DNA from: an uncultured Arthrobacter sp.
GTDB taxonomy: Bacteria > Actinomycetota > Actinomycetes > Actinomycetales > Micrococcaceae
Direction of reading: 5' to 3'
NCBI RefSeq assembly: GCF_947493765.1
Contig: NZ_CANLSZ010000002.1
Location: 310,001-374,000, forward strand
DNA length: 64,000 bases
In this document: positions 40,427-50,855 of the stretch, piece by piece
Layout: every line of letters begins with the position of its first letter
Numbering within the stretch: the first letter of the stretch is position 1
Notes under the pieces: generated by a model
Told to the model about the DNA's origin: nothing
Seen by the model: only the letters and a program-made list of their open reading frames with translations
Databases searched by the model: none
Position numbers and translations under genes: made by a program

Positions 40427-40966
40427 GGTGCCTCCCGGTCGTGTCGGTCTGTGACTACCGGATCGACGCTACTAGCGCTCGGGGAGCTCCGCCACGATTT
40501 TGTCTCGGGCTCTTCTGCTCGATCCCGCTGCTAGTCCCCGACGACGATCGCTGGGAGCGAGCGGTCCGGCCCCTTGCTCCCCGTCGTCGTTCCCACTGGC
40601 CGACGGAGAGCGGTGGGAACGAGCGGTCGATCCCACTCACCGCCGTTGACCAGTGGGATGGAGCGGTCCGGAACGCCGATTCTGTCGTCATTCCCAGTGG
40701 CCGACGGCGATCGGTGGGATCGAGGACCGTGCCCCTTGGTTCCTGTCGTCGTTCCCAGTGGCCGACGGCGATTGGTGGGATCGAGGACCGTGCCCCTTGG
40801 TCGCCGTCGTCGTCCCCAGTGCCGGACGGCGATCGGTGGGAATGAGTGGTCGATCCCACGGATGGCGGTCGAGCAGTGGGATGGAGAGCGAATCACCGTC
40901 CGACCGGGATGCTCGGCCCAACGCCCCGCACCGGAGGACGTCCGGGGTGGGACCGGGCGTCCGGAA
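40427..40966. repeat. Intergenic region with mosaic repeat array B
   Basis: 540 bases without a supported gene. From about 40528 to 40885 lie five to six copies of the same hairpin unit as in array A, in the same main orientation (TCCCAGTGGCCGACGGCGAT...GGTGGGA). Two inverted half-units are present (TCCCACTCACCGCCGTTGAC near 40630 and a divergent one near 40853). The stretch CGATCCCACTCACCGCCGTTGACCAGTGGGA is shared base for base between arrays A and B in part. The first 100 bases must hold the promoter of the molybdoenzyme operon; none stands out. Confidence 0.88.
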
Positions 40967-41998
40967 CTAGGCGAGCATGTCCCGGACCAGGGGGATGACC
41001 TTCGTGCCGTAGAGCTCGATGCTGCGCATGAGCTTCTCGTGCGGCAGGGGGCCGGCGCTGTACTTCATGTCGAAGCGGTCGATCCCGAGGGTCCTGACCG
41101 TCGAGGCGATCTTCGTCGCCACGGTCTCCGGTGAACCGACGTAGAGCGACCCGCTGTCGGCCTCCTGCTCGAACTCGGTACGACTCGTGGGACCCCAGCC
41201 GCGCTCGCGACCGAGGCGATCGCGCATGATCCGGTTGTCCGGCCACAGCTCCTCGCGCGCCTGCTCGTCGGTGTCTGCGATGTAGCCGGGCGAGTGGACG
41301 CCGATCGGCAGCGTGGGCTGTTCCAACTGTGTGAGTGCCCGGTGGTACAGGTCCACGTAGGGGGCGAAGCGGGCAGGATCCCCGCCGATGATCGCGAGCA
41401 TCAGCGGCATGCCGTAGCGTGCGGCGCGGACCACGGACTCGGGACTCCCGCCGACGCCGATCCAGGTCTTGATGCGGCCGCTCTCCGTCTTCGGGTACAC
41501 CTCGTGGGCGTTCAGACCCGGCCTGGTGCTGCCGGACCAGGTGACGGGGCCCTCCTTGAGGAGCTCGGAGAAGAGATCCAGCTTCTCCTCGAAGAGCCGC
41601 TCGTAGTCGGAGAGTTCGTAGCCGAAGAGGGGGAAGGACTCCGTGAAGGAACCGCGTCCGAGGATGACCTCCGCGCGACCGTCGGAGACGGCGTCGAGCG
41701 TGGCGAAGCGCTGGTAGACCCGCACCGGATCATCGGAGCTGAGCACCGTCACGGCCGAGCCGAGGCGGATGCGCGACGTCTGTCCGGCGATCGCCGCGAG
41801 CACGGTCTCGGGTGCCGAGATCGCGAAATCGTCGCGGTGGTGTTCGCCGAGTCCGATGAAGTCGATGCCGACCTGATCGGCGAGCACGGCCTCGGCGACG
41901 ACGTTGCGGATGACCTGCGGGTAGGGGACGGGGGCGCCGTCCTCCCCTCGCGTGACATCCCCGAAGGTGTCGAGTCCGAACTCCACTTCGTTTGCCAT
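40967..41998 (-). CDS. LLM class flavin-dependent oxidoreductase
   Basis: 343-residue luciferase-like monooxygenase. Family blocks: FIGLGEHHRDDFAISAPETVLAAIAGQT, RIRLGSAVTVLSSDDPVRVYQRFATLDAVSDGRAEVILGRGSF (read in two parts) and IGVGGSPESVVRAARYG. It probably uses FMNH2 or F420; which one cannot be told. Monocistronic, with GGAG upstream of the ATG. No partner reductase is adjacent. Confidence 0.9.
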   Translation of the reverse strand: MANEVEFGLDTFGDVTRGEDGAPVPYPQVIRNVVAEAVLADQVGIDFIGLGEHHRDDFAISAPETVLAAIAGQTSRIRLGSAVTVLSSDDPVRVYQRFATLDAVSDGRAEVILGRGSFTESFPLFGYELSDYERLFEEKLDLFSELLKEGPVTWSGSTRPGLNAHEVYPKTESGRIKTWIGVGGSPESVVRAARYGMPLMLAIIGGDPARFAPYVDLYHRALTQLEQPTLPIGVHSPGYIADTDEQAREELWPDNRIMRDRLGRERGWGPTSRTEFEQEADSGSLYVGSPETVATKIASTVRTLGIDRFDMKYSAGPLPHEKLMRSIELYGTKVIPLVRDMLA

Positions 41999-42449
41999 GA
42001 TGGTGCTCCTTCGCGTTGCGTCCGGCGTATTCCCGGTCCTGGTGGGAGAACGGCCTTCGTCGCACCGTTATTCCATGCATACGTATGGAGTTCGCAGGTG
42101 GCTTCGCCCTCGAACCCGCCGTCGTGGCCGCGTGGTCGGGTGGTGCGAACGAGTGCTCGTGCACGGCGCGCCACGGCTCGTCGGTCAACCGCAGCATCGG
42201 ATCAGACACCTGTCCGTACCAGGTCCGGCGCACACCGGTGCAGGGATGCAATGGAATCGACGTCCCTCGCGAACTCGGTCGTCCTGTGCGCGGGGGAAGC
42301 GTGCGCGCCGAGCCACGAACCCCGAGCCACGAACCCACGAGCCACGAACCCCGAGCCACGAACCCACGAGCCACCCGGCCCCCGAGTCCCCCGGCTCCCG
42401 GAGCCACGAACCCCCGAGCCACCCGGCACCCGGAGCAACCGGCCCGGAG
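41999..42449. other. Intergenic region with 13-14 base tandem repeat
   Basis: 451 bases between the LLM gene and the SGNH gene with no supported gene. 42309-42440 holds about nine copies of a unit like CGAGCCACGAACCC, the left five nearly perfect and the rest degenerate. A 22-base segment at 42088-42109 matches 36349-36370 in array A at 19 positions. The left 90 bases hold the upstream region of the LLM gene. Confidence 0.75.
42309..42440. repeat. Degenerate tandem repeat CGAGCCACGAACCC
   Basis: Units alternate between CCGAGCCACGAAC and CACGAGCCACGAACC, then decay to CCGAGCCACCCGGC forms toward the SGNH stop. It lies just downstream of the SGNH gene on its strand, so it is in the 3' part of that transcript. 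Confidence 0.85.
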
Positions 42450-43490
42450 TCACCGGCCCCTGATCTGCTCGGCCTCCGCGGCGCGGTCGGCGCGAGCGAT
42501 GCTCGCCGGGTCCGAGAGATCGACGCCGGCCCTCACCGCCGCTGCGCGGGCTGCAGGGCTCGACAGATCCGGCGGGACGAACTCCTCGGCCCGGATCCGC
42601 CGGTCGACGTCGGCGTAGGCCGCCTGCTGCTCGGACAGCATCGGTACGAACTGTTCCGTCGACCACAGCATCTCCTCGGTGACCGCCACGCGGCTCCCCG
42701 TCAGCGCGGCGGACACCAGCGGCATGTACCCCAGGGCGTGTCCGGCCCGGTTGGGGTGGTACGAGTCCGAGACCGGGTGGGAGAGCCCGTTCAGCCATTC
42801 GACGTCGTCGCACACGGCATGGCCGGTGAAGACCACCGTCGGATCGACGAAGACGAAGCCGGCCCGCGCAGCCGCCGCCGCCGTCGTCCGGTTGACCAGG
42901 TCCACCGTCGCGTTCAGGCCCGCCTGGTCCCGGGGGGAGAACCAGGTGCCGGCGTTGCAGTCCTCACCGTTGAAGAGGCGCGGGTAGCCGACGATCGCGA
43001 CCGCCGCCTGCGGTGCCCGGACGCGCACCTGTCCGTAGAGCGAGTCGAGGCGACCAGGGAGCGCGCCCCTGATCAGGGCCCGCGTGCGGTCGATCGCCGC
43101 GGAGCAGTTGCCCAGCCACGCCGGCTGGGCACATTCGCTCAGGACCGACACGAATGCGACATCGTTCCCGCCGACACTCAGGGAGACGTACGAGGTGGCG
43201 GGCGTGAGGGCGTCGAGCTGGAGCGCGGCGACATCCGCGACCGTGGCTCCCGAACAGGCCCGGAGATTCAGGGCGAGCCCCGTCGCGCGCGCGATCAGGG
43301 AGGGGAAGGCGTAGGCGGAGCGCCGGCAGTCCGTCCCGTCGGGAAGGTAGGTGCGCGTGCCGGTACCCGCGGAGTAGGAGTCGCCGAGGGCCACGTAGGA
43401 CGCCCCCGCGACGTCGGGTGGCGCGGGAAGCCCGACGGCGGCCGGCAGGACGAGCGCGGCACGGGCCGTCCGGGAGCGGGAAGCCGTCAT
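42450..43490 (-). CDS. Secreted SGNH/GDSL hydrolase
   Basis: 346 residues. A short basic and hydrophobic N-terminus (TASRSRTARAALVLPAAVG) suggests export. Block I is YVALGDSYSAGTGT with catalytic Ser38; block III is VGGNDVAF; block V is SDSYHPNRAGHALGY with the catalytic His. This is the SEST-like esterase/lipase pattern of actinobacteria. Four or more Cys fit extracytoplasmic disulfides. The last 90 residues are an Ala/Arg/Asp-rich tail not needed by the fold. ATG chosen with GGAG upstream. Divergent from the gcv operon. Confidence 0.88.
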   Translation of the reverse strand: MTASRSRTARAALVLPAAVGLPAPPDVAGASYVALGDSYSAGTGTRTYLPDGTDCRRSAYAFPSLIARATGLALNLRACSGATVADVAALQLDALTPATSYVSLSVGGNDVAFVSVLSECAQPAWLGNCSAAIDRTRALIRGALPGRLDSLYGQVRVRAPQAAVAIVGYPRLFNGEDCNAGTWFSPRDQAGLNATVDLVNRTTAAAAARAGFVFVDPTVVFTGHAVCDDVEWLNGLSHPVSDSYHPNRAGHALGYMPLVSAALTGSRVAVTEEMLWSTEQFVPMLSEQQAAYADVDRRIRAEEFVPPDLSSPAARAAAVRAGVDLSDPASIARADRAAEAEQIRGR

Positions 43491-43549
43491 CGGTACTCCA
43501 GCTGGTCGGGATGATGGGTCCACGCTAGCCGCAGGCCGCCGTCGGGGCT

Positions 43550-43579
43550 TTGCCTCTCCCCGGCACCGCGCGGTACGCT
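43550..43579 (+). promoter_or_regulatory. Candidate promoter of the gcv operon
   Basis: TTGCCT at 43550-43555 and TACGCT at 43574-43579 with an 18-base spacer, about 50 bases before the riboswitch begins. Confidence 0.5.
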
Positions 43580-43630
43580 GTAGTCAGGATCACATCCAGC
43601 GATCCCTCAACTGAATACGCCTTCGATCCG

Positions 43631-43825
43631 CAGCGGGAGAGTTCTGCTGTCGACCACAGACCGGCAGGCGCCGTAGGAGCAACTCCTCCCCAGGAATCTC
43701 TCAGGCCCAGTACCGTCGCGGATAGGCAACTCTGGAAAGCGGTGGCGGACGTGGTCCCCCACCCACCGACGGTGCAAGCAGGATGTCCTGCGAAAACTCT
43801 CAGGTTCCCTACAGAGCGGGGAGGA
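43631..43825 (+). promoter_or_regulatory. Tandem glycine riboswitch upstream of gcvP
   Basis: Two glycine aptamers in series. The first has GCGGGAGAGT, GGCGCCGTAGGAGCAA and GGAATCTCTCAGGC and closes near CAACTCTGGAAAGC; the second has CCGACGGTGCAAGC, AAAACTCTCAGGTTCC and ACAGAGCGGGGAGG. These are the conserved internal blocks of the gcvT class. Glycine binding normally turns on the downstream glycine cleavage genes. No strong terminator hairpin follows, so control may be at translation. The whole element lies 52 bases upstream of the gcvP ATG. Confidence 0.92.
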
Positions 43826-43876
43826 ACCCGACCAGGCATGCGCTACCGCGCCCGCTCATCGACCTACGGAGTTCCC

Positions 43877-46792
<2,916 letters not shown>

Positions 46793-46799
46793 GCCCTCC

Positions 46800-47930
46800 A
46801 TGAGTGAGCACGGCAAACGAACACCCCTCTACACGCAGCACGAGGCCCACGGTGCCTCCTTCACCGACTTCGGCGGCTGGCAGATGCCGCTGAAGTACCG
46901 CAGCGAGCTCGAGGAACACCACACCGTGCGGAAGGCCGCCGGCCTCTTCGACCTGTCCCACATGGGCGAGATCCTCGTCAGCGGACCCCAGGCCGGAGCT
47001 TTCCTCAACTACGCGCTCGTCAGCAATCTGGCGGTCATCGCCGTGGGCAGGGCGAAGTACTCGCTGCTCTGCACCGCGGACGGCGGCGTGATCGACGACC
47101 TGATCACGTACCGGCTCTCCGAGGACTCCTTCCTCGTGGTGCCCAACGCCTCCAATGCGCCCGTGGTCGCCGAGGAACTGCGCCGCCGGGCCGACGGCTT
47201 CGACGTCGCGGTGGAGGACCAGTCCGAGGCCACCTCGCTCCTGGCGGTGCAGGGCCCGACGGCGGAGTCCGTGGTCCTCGGCCTCGCCCGCTTCGGGGAC
47301 GCCGACGCGATCCGGTCCATGAAGTACTACGCGGTCCTCGAGGTGGAGCTGGCGGGTGTCCCGGCCCTGCTCGCCCGCACGGGGTACACGGGTGAGGACG
47401 GCTTCGAGATCTACATCGGCAACAACATGGCGGTGCGCCTCTGGGACGCGGCACTCGAGGCGGGGAAGGCCCACGGGTTGCTCCCCTGCGGTCTGGCCTC
47501 GCGCGACTCCCTGCGCCTCGAAGCCGGGATGCCCCTCTACGGCAACGAGCTCGGTCCCACCACCAATCCGTTCGAGGCCGGTCTGGGACCGGTCGTCAGC
47601 ACGAAGAAGCCCGACGACTTCGTGGGACGCGCAGCCCTCGAACCACTCAAGGACGTGGAGCCCGCCCGTCGCCTCGTGGGCCTGAGGGCCGCCGGACGCC
47701 GTGCGGCCCGGGCCGGGTACGACGTCGTCGTCGACGGCGCCCCCGTGGGTACCGTCACCTCGGGACTGCCGAGTCCCACCCTCGGCTACCCCGTGGCCCT
47801 CGCCTATGTCGACGCGGCACACGCCGCCATCGGCACCGAGGTGCACGTCGACCTGCGGGGCCGCGGGGAACCGTTCACCGTGGTCCCGACGCCGTTCTAC
47901 CGGCGCGAGCCGGCGGGGAGTCCAGTATGA
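46800..47930 (+). CDS. gcvT: Aminomethyltransferase, T protein
   Basis: Transfers the aminomethyl carbon from GcvH to tetrahydrofolate, giving methylene-tetrahydrofolate and ammonia. 376 residues with family blocks FDLSHMGEILVSGP, GYTGEDGFEIY and CGLASRDSLRLEAGMPLYGNEL. Seven bases after gcvP; the stop overlaps sdaA by four bases. Confidence 0.97.
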   Translation: MSEHGKRTPLYTQHEAHGASFTDFGGWQMPLKYRSELEEHHTVRKAAGLFDLSHMGEILVSGPQAGAFLNYALVSNLAVIAVGRAKYSLLCTADGGVIDDLITYRLSEDSFLVVPNASNAPVVAEELRRRADGFDVAVEDQSEATSLLAVQGPTAESVVLGLARFGDADAIRSMKYYAVLEVELAGVPALLARTGYTGEDGFEIYIGNNMAVRLWDAALEAGKAHGLLPCGLASRDSLRLEAGMPLYGNELGPTTNPFEAGLGPVVSTKKPDDFVGRAALEPLKDVEPARRLVGLRAAGRRAARAGYDVVVDGAPVGTVTSGLPSPTLGYPVALAYVDAAHAAIGTEVHVDLRGRGEPFTVVPTPFYRREPAGSPV

Positions 47931-49300
47931 CCATCAGCGCCTTCGATCTCTTCAAGATCGGCATCGGTCCCTCCAGCTCCCACACCGGCGGGCCGATGAC
48001 CGCGGCCTATCTGTTCACCGAACTCCTGCGGACCGACGCGCTGCTCCCCGAGGTGCAGCGGGTCCAGGTCGATCTCTTCGGCTCACTCGGCGTGACGGGT
48101 CACGGTCACGGGACCGTCAAGGCCTTACTGCTCGGACTGGAAGGGGAGCAGCCCCACCTGGTGGATCCGACGTCGGCCGATGCCCGCGTGGCCTCCATCG
48201 GCGAGCAGCACACGCTGAAGCTGGCGGGGGAGCGGGACATCACGTTCGACCCGGAGACCGATGTGCTGCTGCACCGGGGCCAGCGGCTCGACTACCACAC
48301 CAATGGCATGCGCTTCTCGGCATATTCCTCGACCGGAGATGTCATGCGAACCAGGGAATACTTCTCCGTGGGTGGCGGCTTCGTACTGGACGAGGATCAG
48401 ATCGGGTCGGAGACGGTGGATCTGCCGCAGATCCCCATGCCCCATCCCTTCGACACGGCGGACCAGCTGCTGGAGATCTGCAGGACCACCGGTCTGTCCT
48501 TCTCCGATGTGGTCCTGGCCAACGAGCTCTCCTGGCGCTCCGAGGAGGAGGTGCGGTCCGGCCTGCTGGAGATCTGGTCCGTCATGCAGGACACCATCCG
48601 GCGCGGGACCACCACCGGGGGGATCCTTCCGGGCGGACTGAGCGTCCGGCGGCGCGCCGAGCGGCAGCGTGAACTGCTCGAGAAGGCCGATGACCCGACG
48701 GACCGGCTGGGCACCATGGAGTGGGTCACGCTCTTCGCGCTCGCGGTGAACGAGGAGAACGCGGCGGGCGGGCGCGTGGTCACGGCGCCCACGAACGGCG
48801 CCGCGGGCATCATCCCCGCGGTGCTGAAGTACTACGTCGACTTCGTCCCGGGAGCCGACGAGGACGGCGTGGTGCGGTTCCTCCTCGCCGCCACCGCCGT
48901 CGGTGCCCTGTTCAAGAAGAACGCCTCCATCTCGGGAGCGGAGGTGGGATGCCAGGGCGAGGTCGGCTCGGCCTGCGCCATGGCGGCCGGGGCGCTCGCC
49001 GAGGTTCTCGGGGGAACACCGGAGCAGGTCGAGAACGCAGCGGAGATCGGGATCGAGCACAATCTCGGGCTGACCTGCGACCCGGTTGGCGGACTCGTCC
49101 AGATCCCGTGCATCGAGCGGAATGCCGTCGGGGCCATGAAGGCGATCACGGCGGCTCGCATGGCGGTGCGCGGGGACGGTCAGCACCACGTCTCGCTCGA
49201 CATCGCGATCAAGACCATGCGCGACACCGGGGCGGACATGATGGACAAGTACAAGGAGACGGCGCGCGGCGGCCTCGCCCTGAACGTGGTGGAGTGCTGA
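47927..49300 (+). CDS. sdaA: L-serine ammonia-lyase
   Basis: Iron-sulfur serine dehydratase converting L-serine to pyruvate and ammonia. 457 residues, single-chain form with the beta domain first (FKIGIGPSSSHTGGPM) and the alpha domain after. Candidate cluster ligands are Cys in GAEVGCQGEVGSACAMAAG and CDPVGGLVQIPCIERN. It is coupled to gcvT, so serine breakdown appears to be under the same glycine riboswitch. Confidence 0.96.
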   Translation: MTISAFDLFKIGIGPSSSHTGGPMTAAYLFTELLRTDALLPEVQRVQVDLFGSLGVTGHGHGTVKALLLGLEGEQPHLVDPTSADARVASIGEQHTLKLAGERDITFDPETDVLLHRGQRLDYHTNGMRFSAYSSTGDVMRTREYFSVGGGFVLDEDQIGSETVDLPQIPMPHPFDTADQLLEICRTTGLSFSDVVLANELSWRSEEEVRSGLLEIWSVMQDTIRRGTTTGGILPGGLSVRRRAERQRELLEKADDPTDRLGTMEWVTLFALAVNEENAAGGRVVTAPTNGAAGIIPAVLKYYVDFVPGADEDGVVRFLLAATAVGALFKKNASISGAEVGCQGEVGSACAMAAGALAEVLGGTPEQVENAAEIGIEHNLGLTCDPVGGLVQIPCIERNAVGAMKAITAARMAVRGDGQHHVSLDIAIKTMRDTGADMMDKYKETARGGLALNVVEC

Positions 49301-49307
49301 CCAGGGG

Positions 49308-50114
49308 GTGACGGAGCTCGATACCCGCGTCGAGGTGGTCCCGGGGGAGGCGCTGCTCGGACGGCTCCTCGACCACGTGCCCGCCCCCGCCGTCGTCTCG
49401 GTGACGTGCCTGCCGCATCACGGGCCGCTCCAGGCGGTGGACACGGCCGTCCGGCTGGCCGCCGCCGGCTACACCGTGATCCCCCATCTCGCGGCCCGGT
49501 CGGTGGGGAGCCGGACGGAACTCGCCGACCACGTGCGTCGCCTGCAGGATGCAGGTGTCACCGACGTGTTCGTGATCGGGGGAGATGCGAACCGGCCCGC
49601 CGGCCCGTACGCCTGGAGCGGTGCGCTCATGGAGGATCTCGCGGATCTGGCCGGGGGCACGCTGCGGATGGGGATCGCCGTGTACCCGGAGGGCCACGCC
49701 GGCATGCCCGGGGACGAACTTCTACGGACCCTGCGGGCCAAGCAGGACCAGGCGTCCTGGTGCGTGACCCAGCTCTGCTTCTCCCCCGCGATTCTCGCGG
49801 CCTTCCCCGACCGGCTCCGTGCGGACGGCGTGACGCTGCCGGTCTGGGCAGGCATCCCCGGCCCCGTCCGCGTGAGCCGGCTGGTGAGACTGGCCGGGAC
49901 GATCGGGGTGGGCCAGTCGGTCGGGTTCCTCAAGCGCTCCGCCGGCGGGTCGAACACCGGATCCGTGGTCCGGCAGCTGCTCTCCTCGGCGTCGTACGAC
50001 CCCTCCCCGCTGCTGGAGGCACTCGACGGCGCGGGCTACGCGGGGGTCCACCTCTACAGCTTCAACGATCTCGCGGGACTGGCCGGCTCCGGCCTGGCAG
50101 GACGGATCGGCTGA
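49308..50114 (+). CDS. MetF-like methylenetetrahydrofolate reductase family protein
   Basis: 268 residues. It follows the MetF barrel pattern: PAVVSVTCLPHHGPL at the first strand, GVTDVFVIGGD where MetF has the folate-binding Arg/Gly-Asp, SWCVTQLCFSP where MetF has TQLFFD, and PVWAGIPGPV. Known MetF reduces methylene-tetrahydrofolate to methyl-tetrahydrofolate; this shorter divergent form may do the same or another one-carbon step. GTG start seven bases after sdaA, so it probably belongs to the gcv transcript. Confidence 0.82.
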   Translation: MTELDTRVEVVPGEALLGRLLDHVPAPAVVSVTCLPHHGPLQAVDTAVRLAAAGYTVIPHLAARSVGSRTELADHVRRLQDAGVTDVFVIGGDANRPAGPYAWSGALMEDLADLAGGTLRMGIAVYPEGHAGMPGDELLRTLRAKQDQASWCVTQLCFSPAILAAFPDRLRADGVTLPVWAGIPGPVRVSRLVRLAGTIGVGQSVGFLKRSAGGSNTGSVVRQLLSSASYDPSPLLEALDGAGYAGVHLYSFNDLAGLAGSGLAGRIG

Positions 50115-50134
50115 CACCGACCCCGTCACGACGT

Positions 50135-50160
50135 CAGGGCCGCCCCGCGGGGCGGCCCTG
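50135..50160 (+). terminator. Terminator-like hairpin after the gcv operon
   Basis: CAGGGCCGCCCC pairs perfectly with GGGCGGCCCTG around a tiny loop, 20 bases after the MetF-like stop and 31 bases before the convergent MarR stop. No T-run. Strong GC hairpins of this type act as terminators in many actinobacteria. Confidence 0.7.
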
Positions 50161-50191
50161 AGGTGGCTCCTGCTGAGGCTCGCACGTCGGA

Positions 50192-50638
50192 TCAGACAGC
50201 CGTGGCGGTCGCCGACTTCTGCCGTTGGGGTGCGAGCTCCCCGATGATCCCGTGCAACAGCTTGCGCAGATCGAACGACTCGAGCCCCGCTCCCACCATC
50301 AGCGTGCGCTCGATGTCCTCCGCCCGGGCGAGGGCGTCGATGCCGGCAGGGGTGATGGTGATGCGCTGGCTCCGGCGGTCGATGCTGTCGCGGATCTTCG
50401 AGATGAAGTTCTCCCGTTCGAGCTTCTCGATGGTCTTGCCGATGGTCTGCGCCTGGACATGCATGGCAAGGGCCAGTTTGGCTCCCGTCATGGTGCCCTG
50501 CCGGGACAGGACGCCGAGCGTGGTGTAGCCGGCGTGCGTGATCCCGATATCGAGCAGCCGCTCGTTCCATGCATGATCCACCAGGCGCGCCGCCGTGGTG
50601 AGCAGGCGGCTGGTTGACCACTCTTCCAGTTCTGACAT
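50192..50638 (-). CDS. MarR family transcriptional regulator
   Basis: 148 residues with the winged-helix layout of MarR: LVDHAWNERLLDIGITHAGYTTL, then helix-turn-helix (TGAKLALAMHVQAQTIGKTIEKLERENFI) and the wing RDSIDRRSQRITITPAG. The ATG at 50638 has GGAGGA upstream. It is divergent from the ABC-F gene over 217 bases, which suggests that it controls that gene, itself or both. The ligand is unknown. Confidence 0.92.
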   Translation of the reverse strand: MSELEEWSTSRLLTTAARLVDHAWNERLLDIGITHAGYTTLGVLSRQGTMTGAKLALAMHVQAQTIGKTIEKLERENFISKIRDSIDRRSQRITITPAGIDALARAEDIERTLMVGAGLESFDLRKLLHGIIGELAPQRQKSATATAV

Positions 50639-50855
50639 TGGGCTTCCTCCGGGGCAGGTGGGACACCCGGGCGGCGCTGGACGGTACCCGCCGGGTGTCA
50701 TGTCCGTGCCATCCTCCGGCCGGGCGAGCCACGGCGCCGACGGCACTCCATCCATTATCCCCTTCGATCCTCAAGATTCTGGTATCGGAATGCCGAAGAT
50801 CACAGCACCCCGGCCACGGCAGCGGGCGATCCTGCCCGGATGGGACACTGGTCGC

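Noticed and set aside
40455-40859. Minus-strand frame across repeat array B
   Set aside because: Same repeat-derived sequence as in array A; better explained as non-coding mosaic repeats.
42309-42440. CRISPR array or integron-type repeat
   Set aside because: Units of 13-14 bases directly abut with no spacers and decay gradually, as in a simple tandem repeat.
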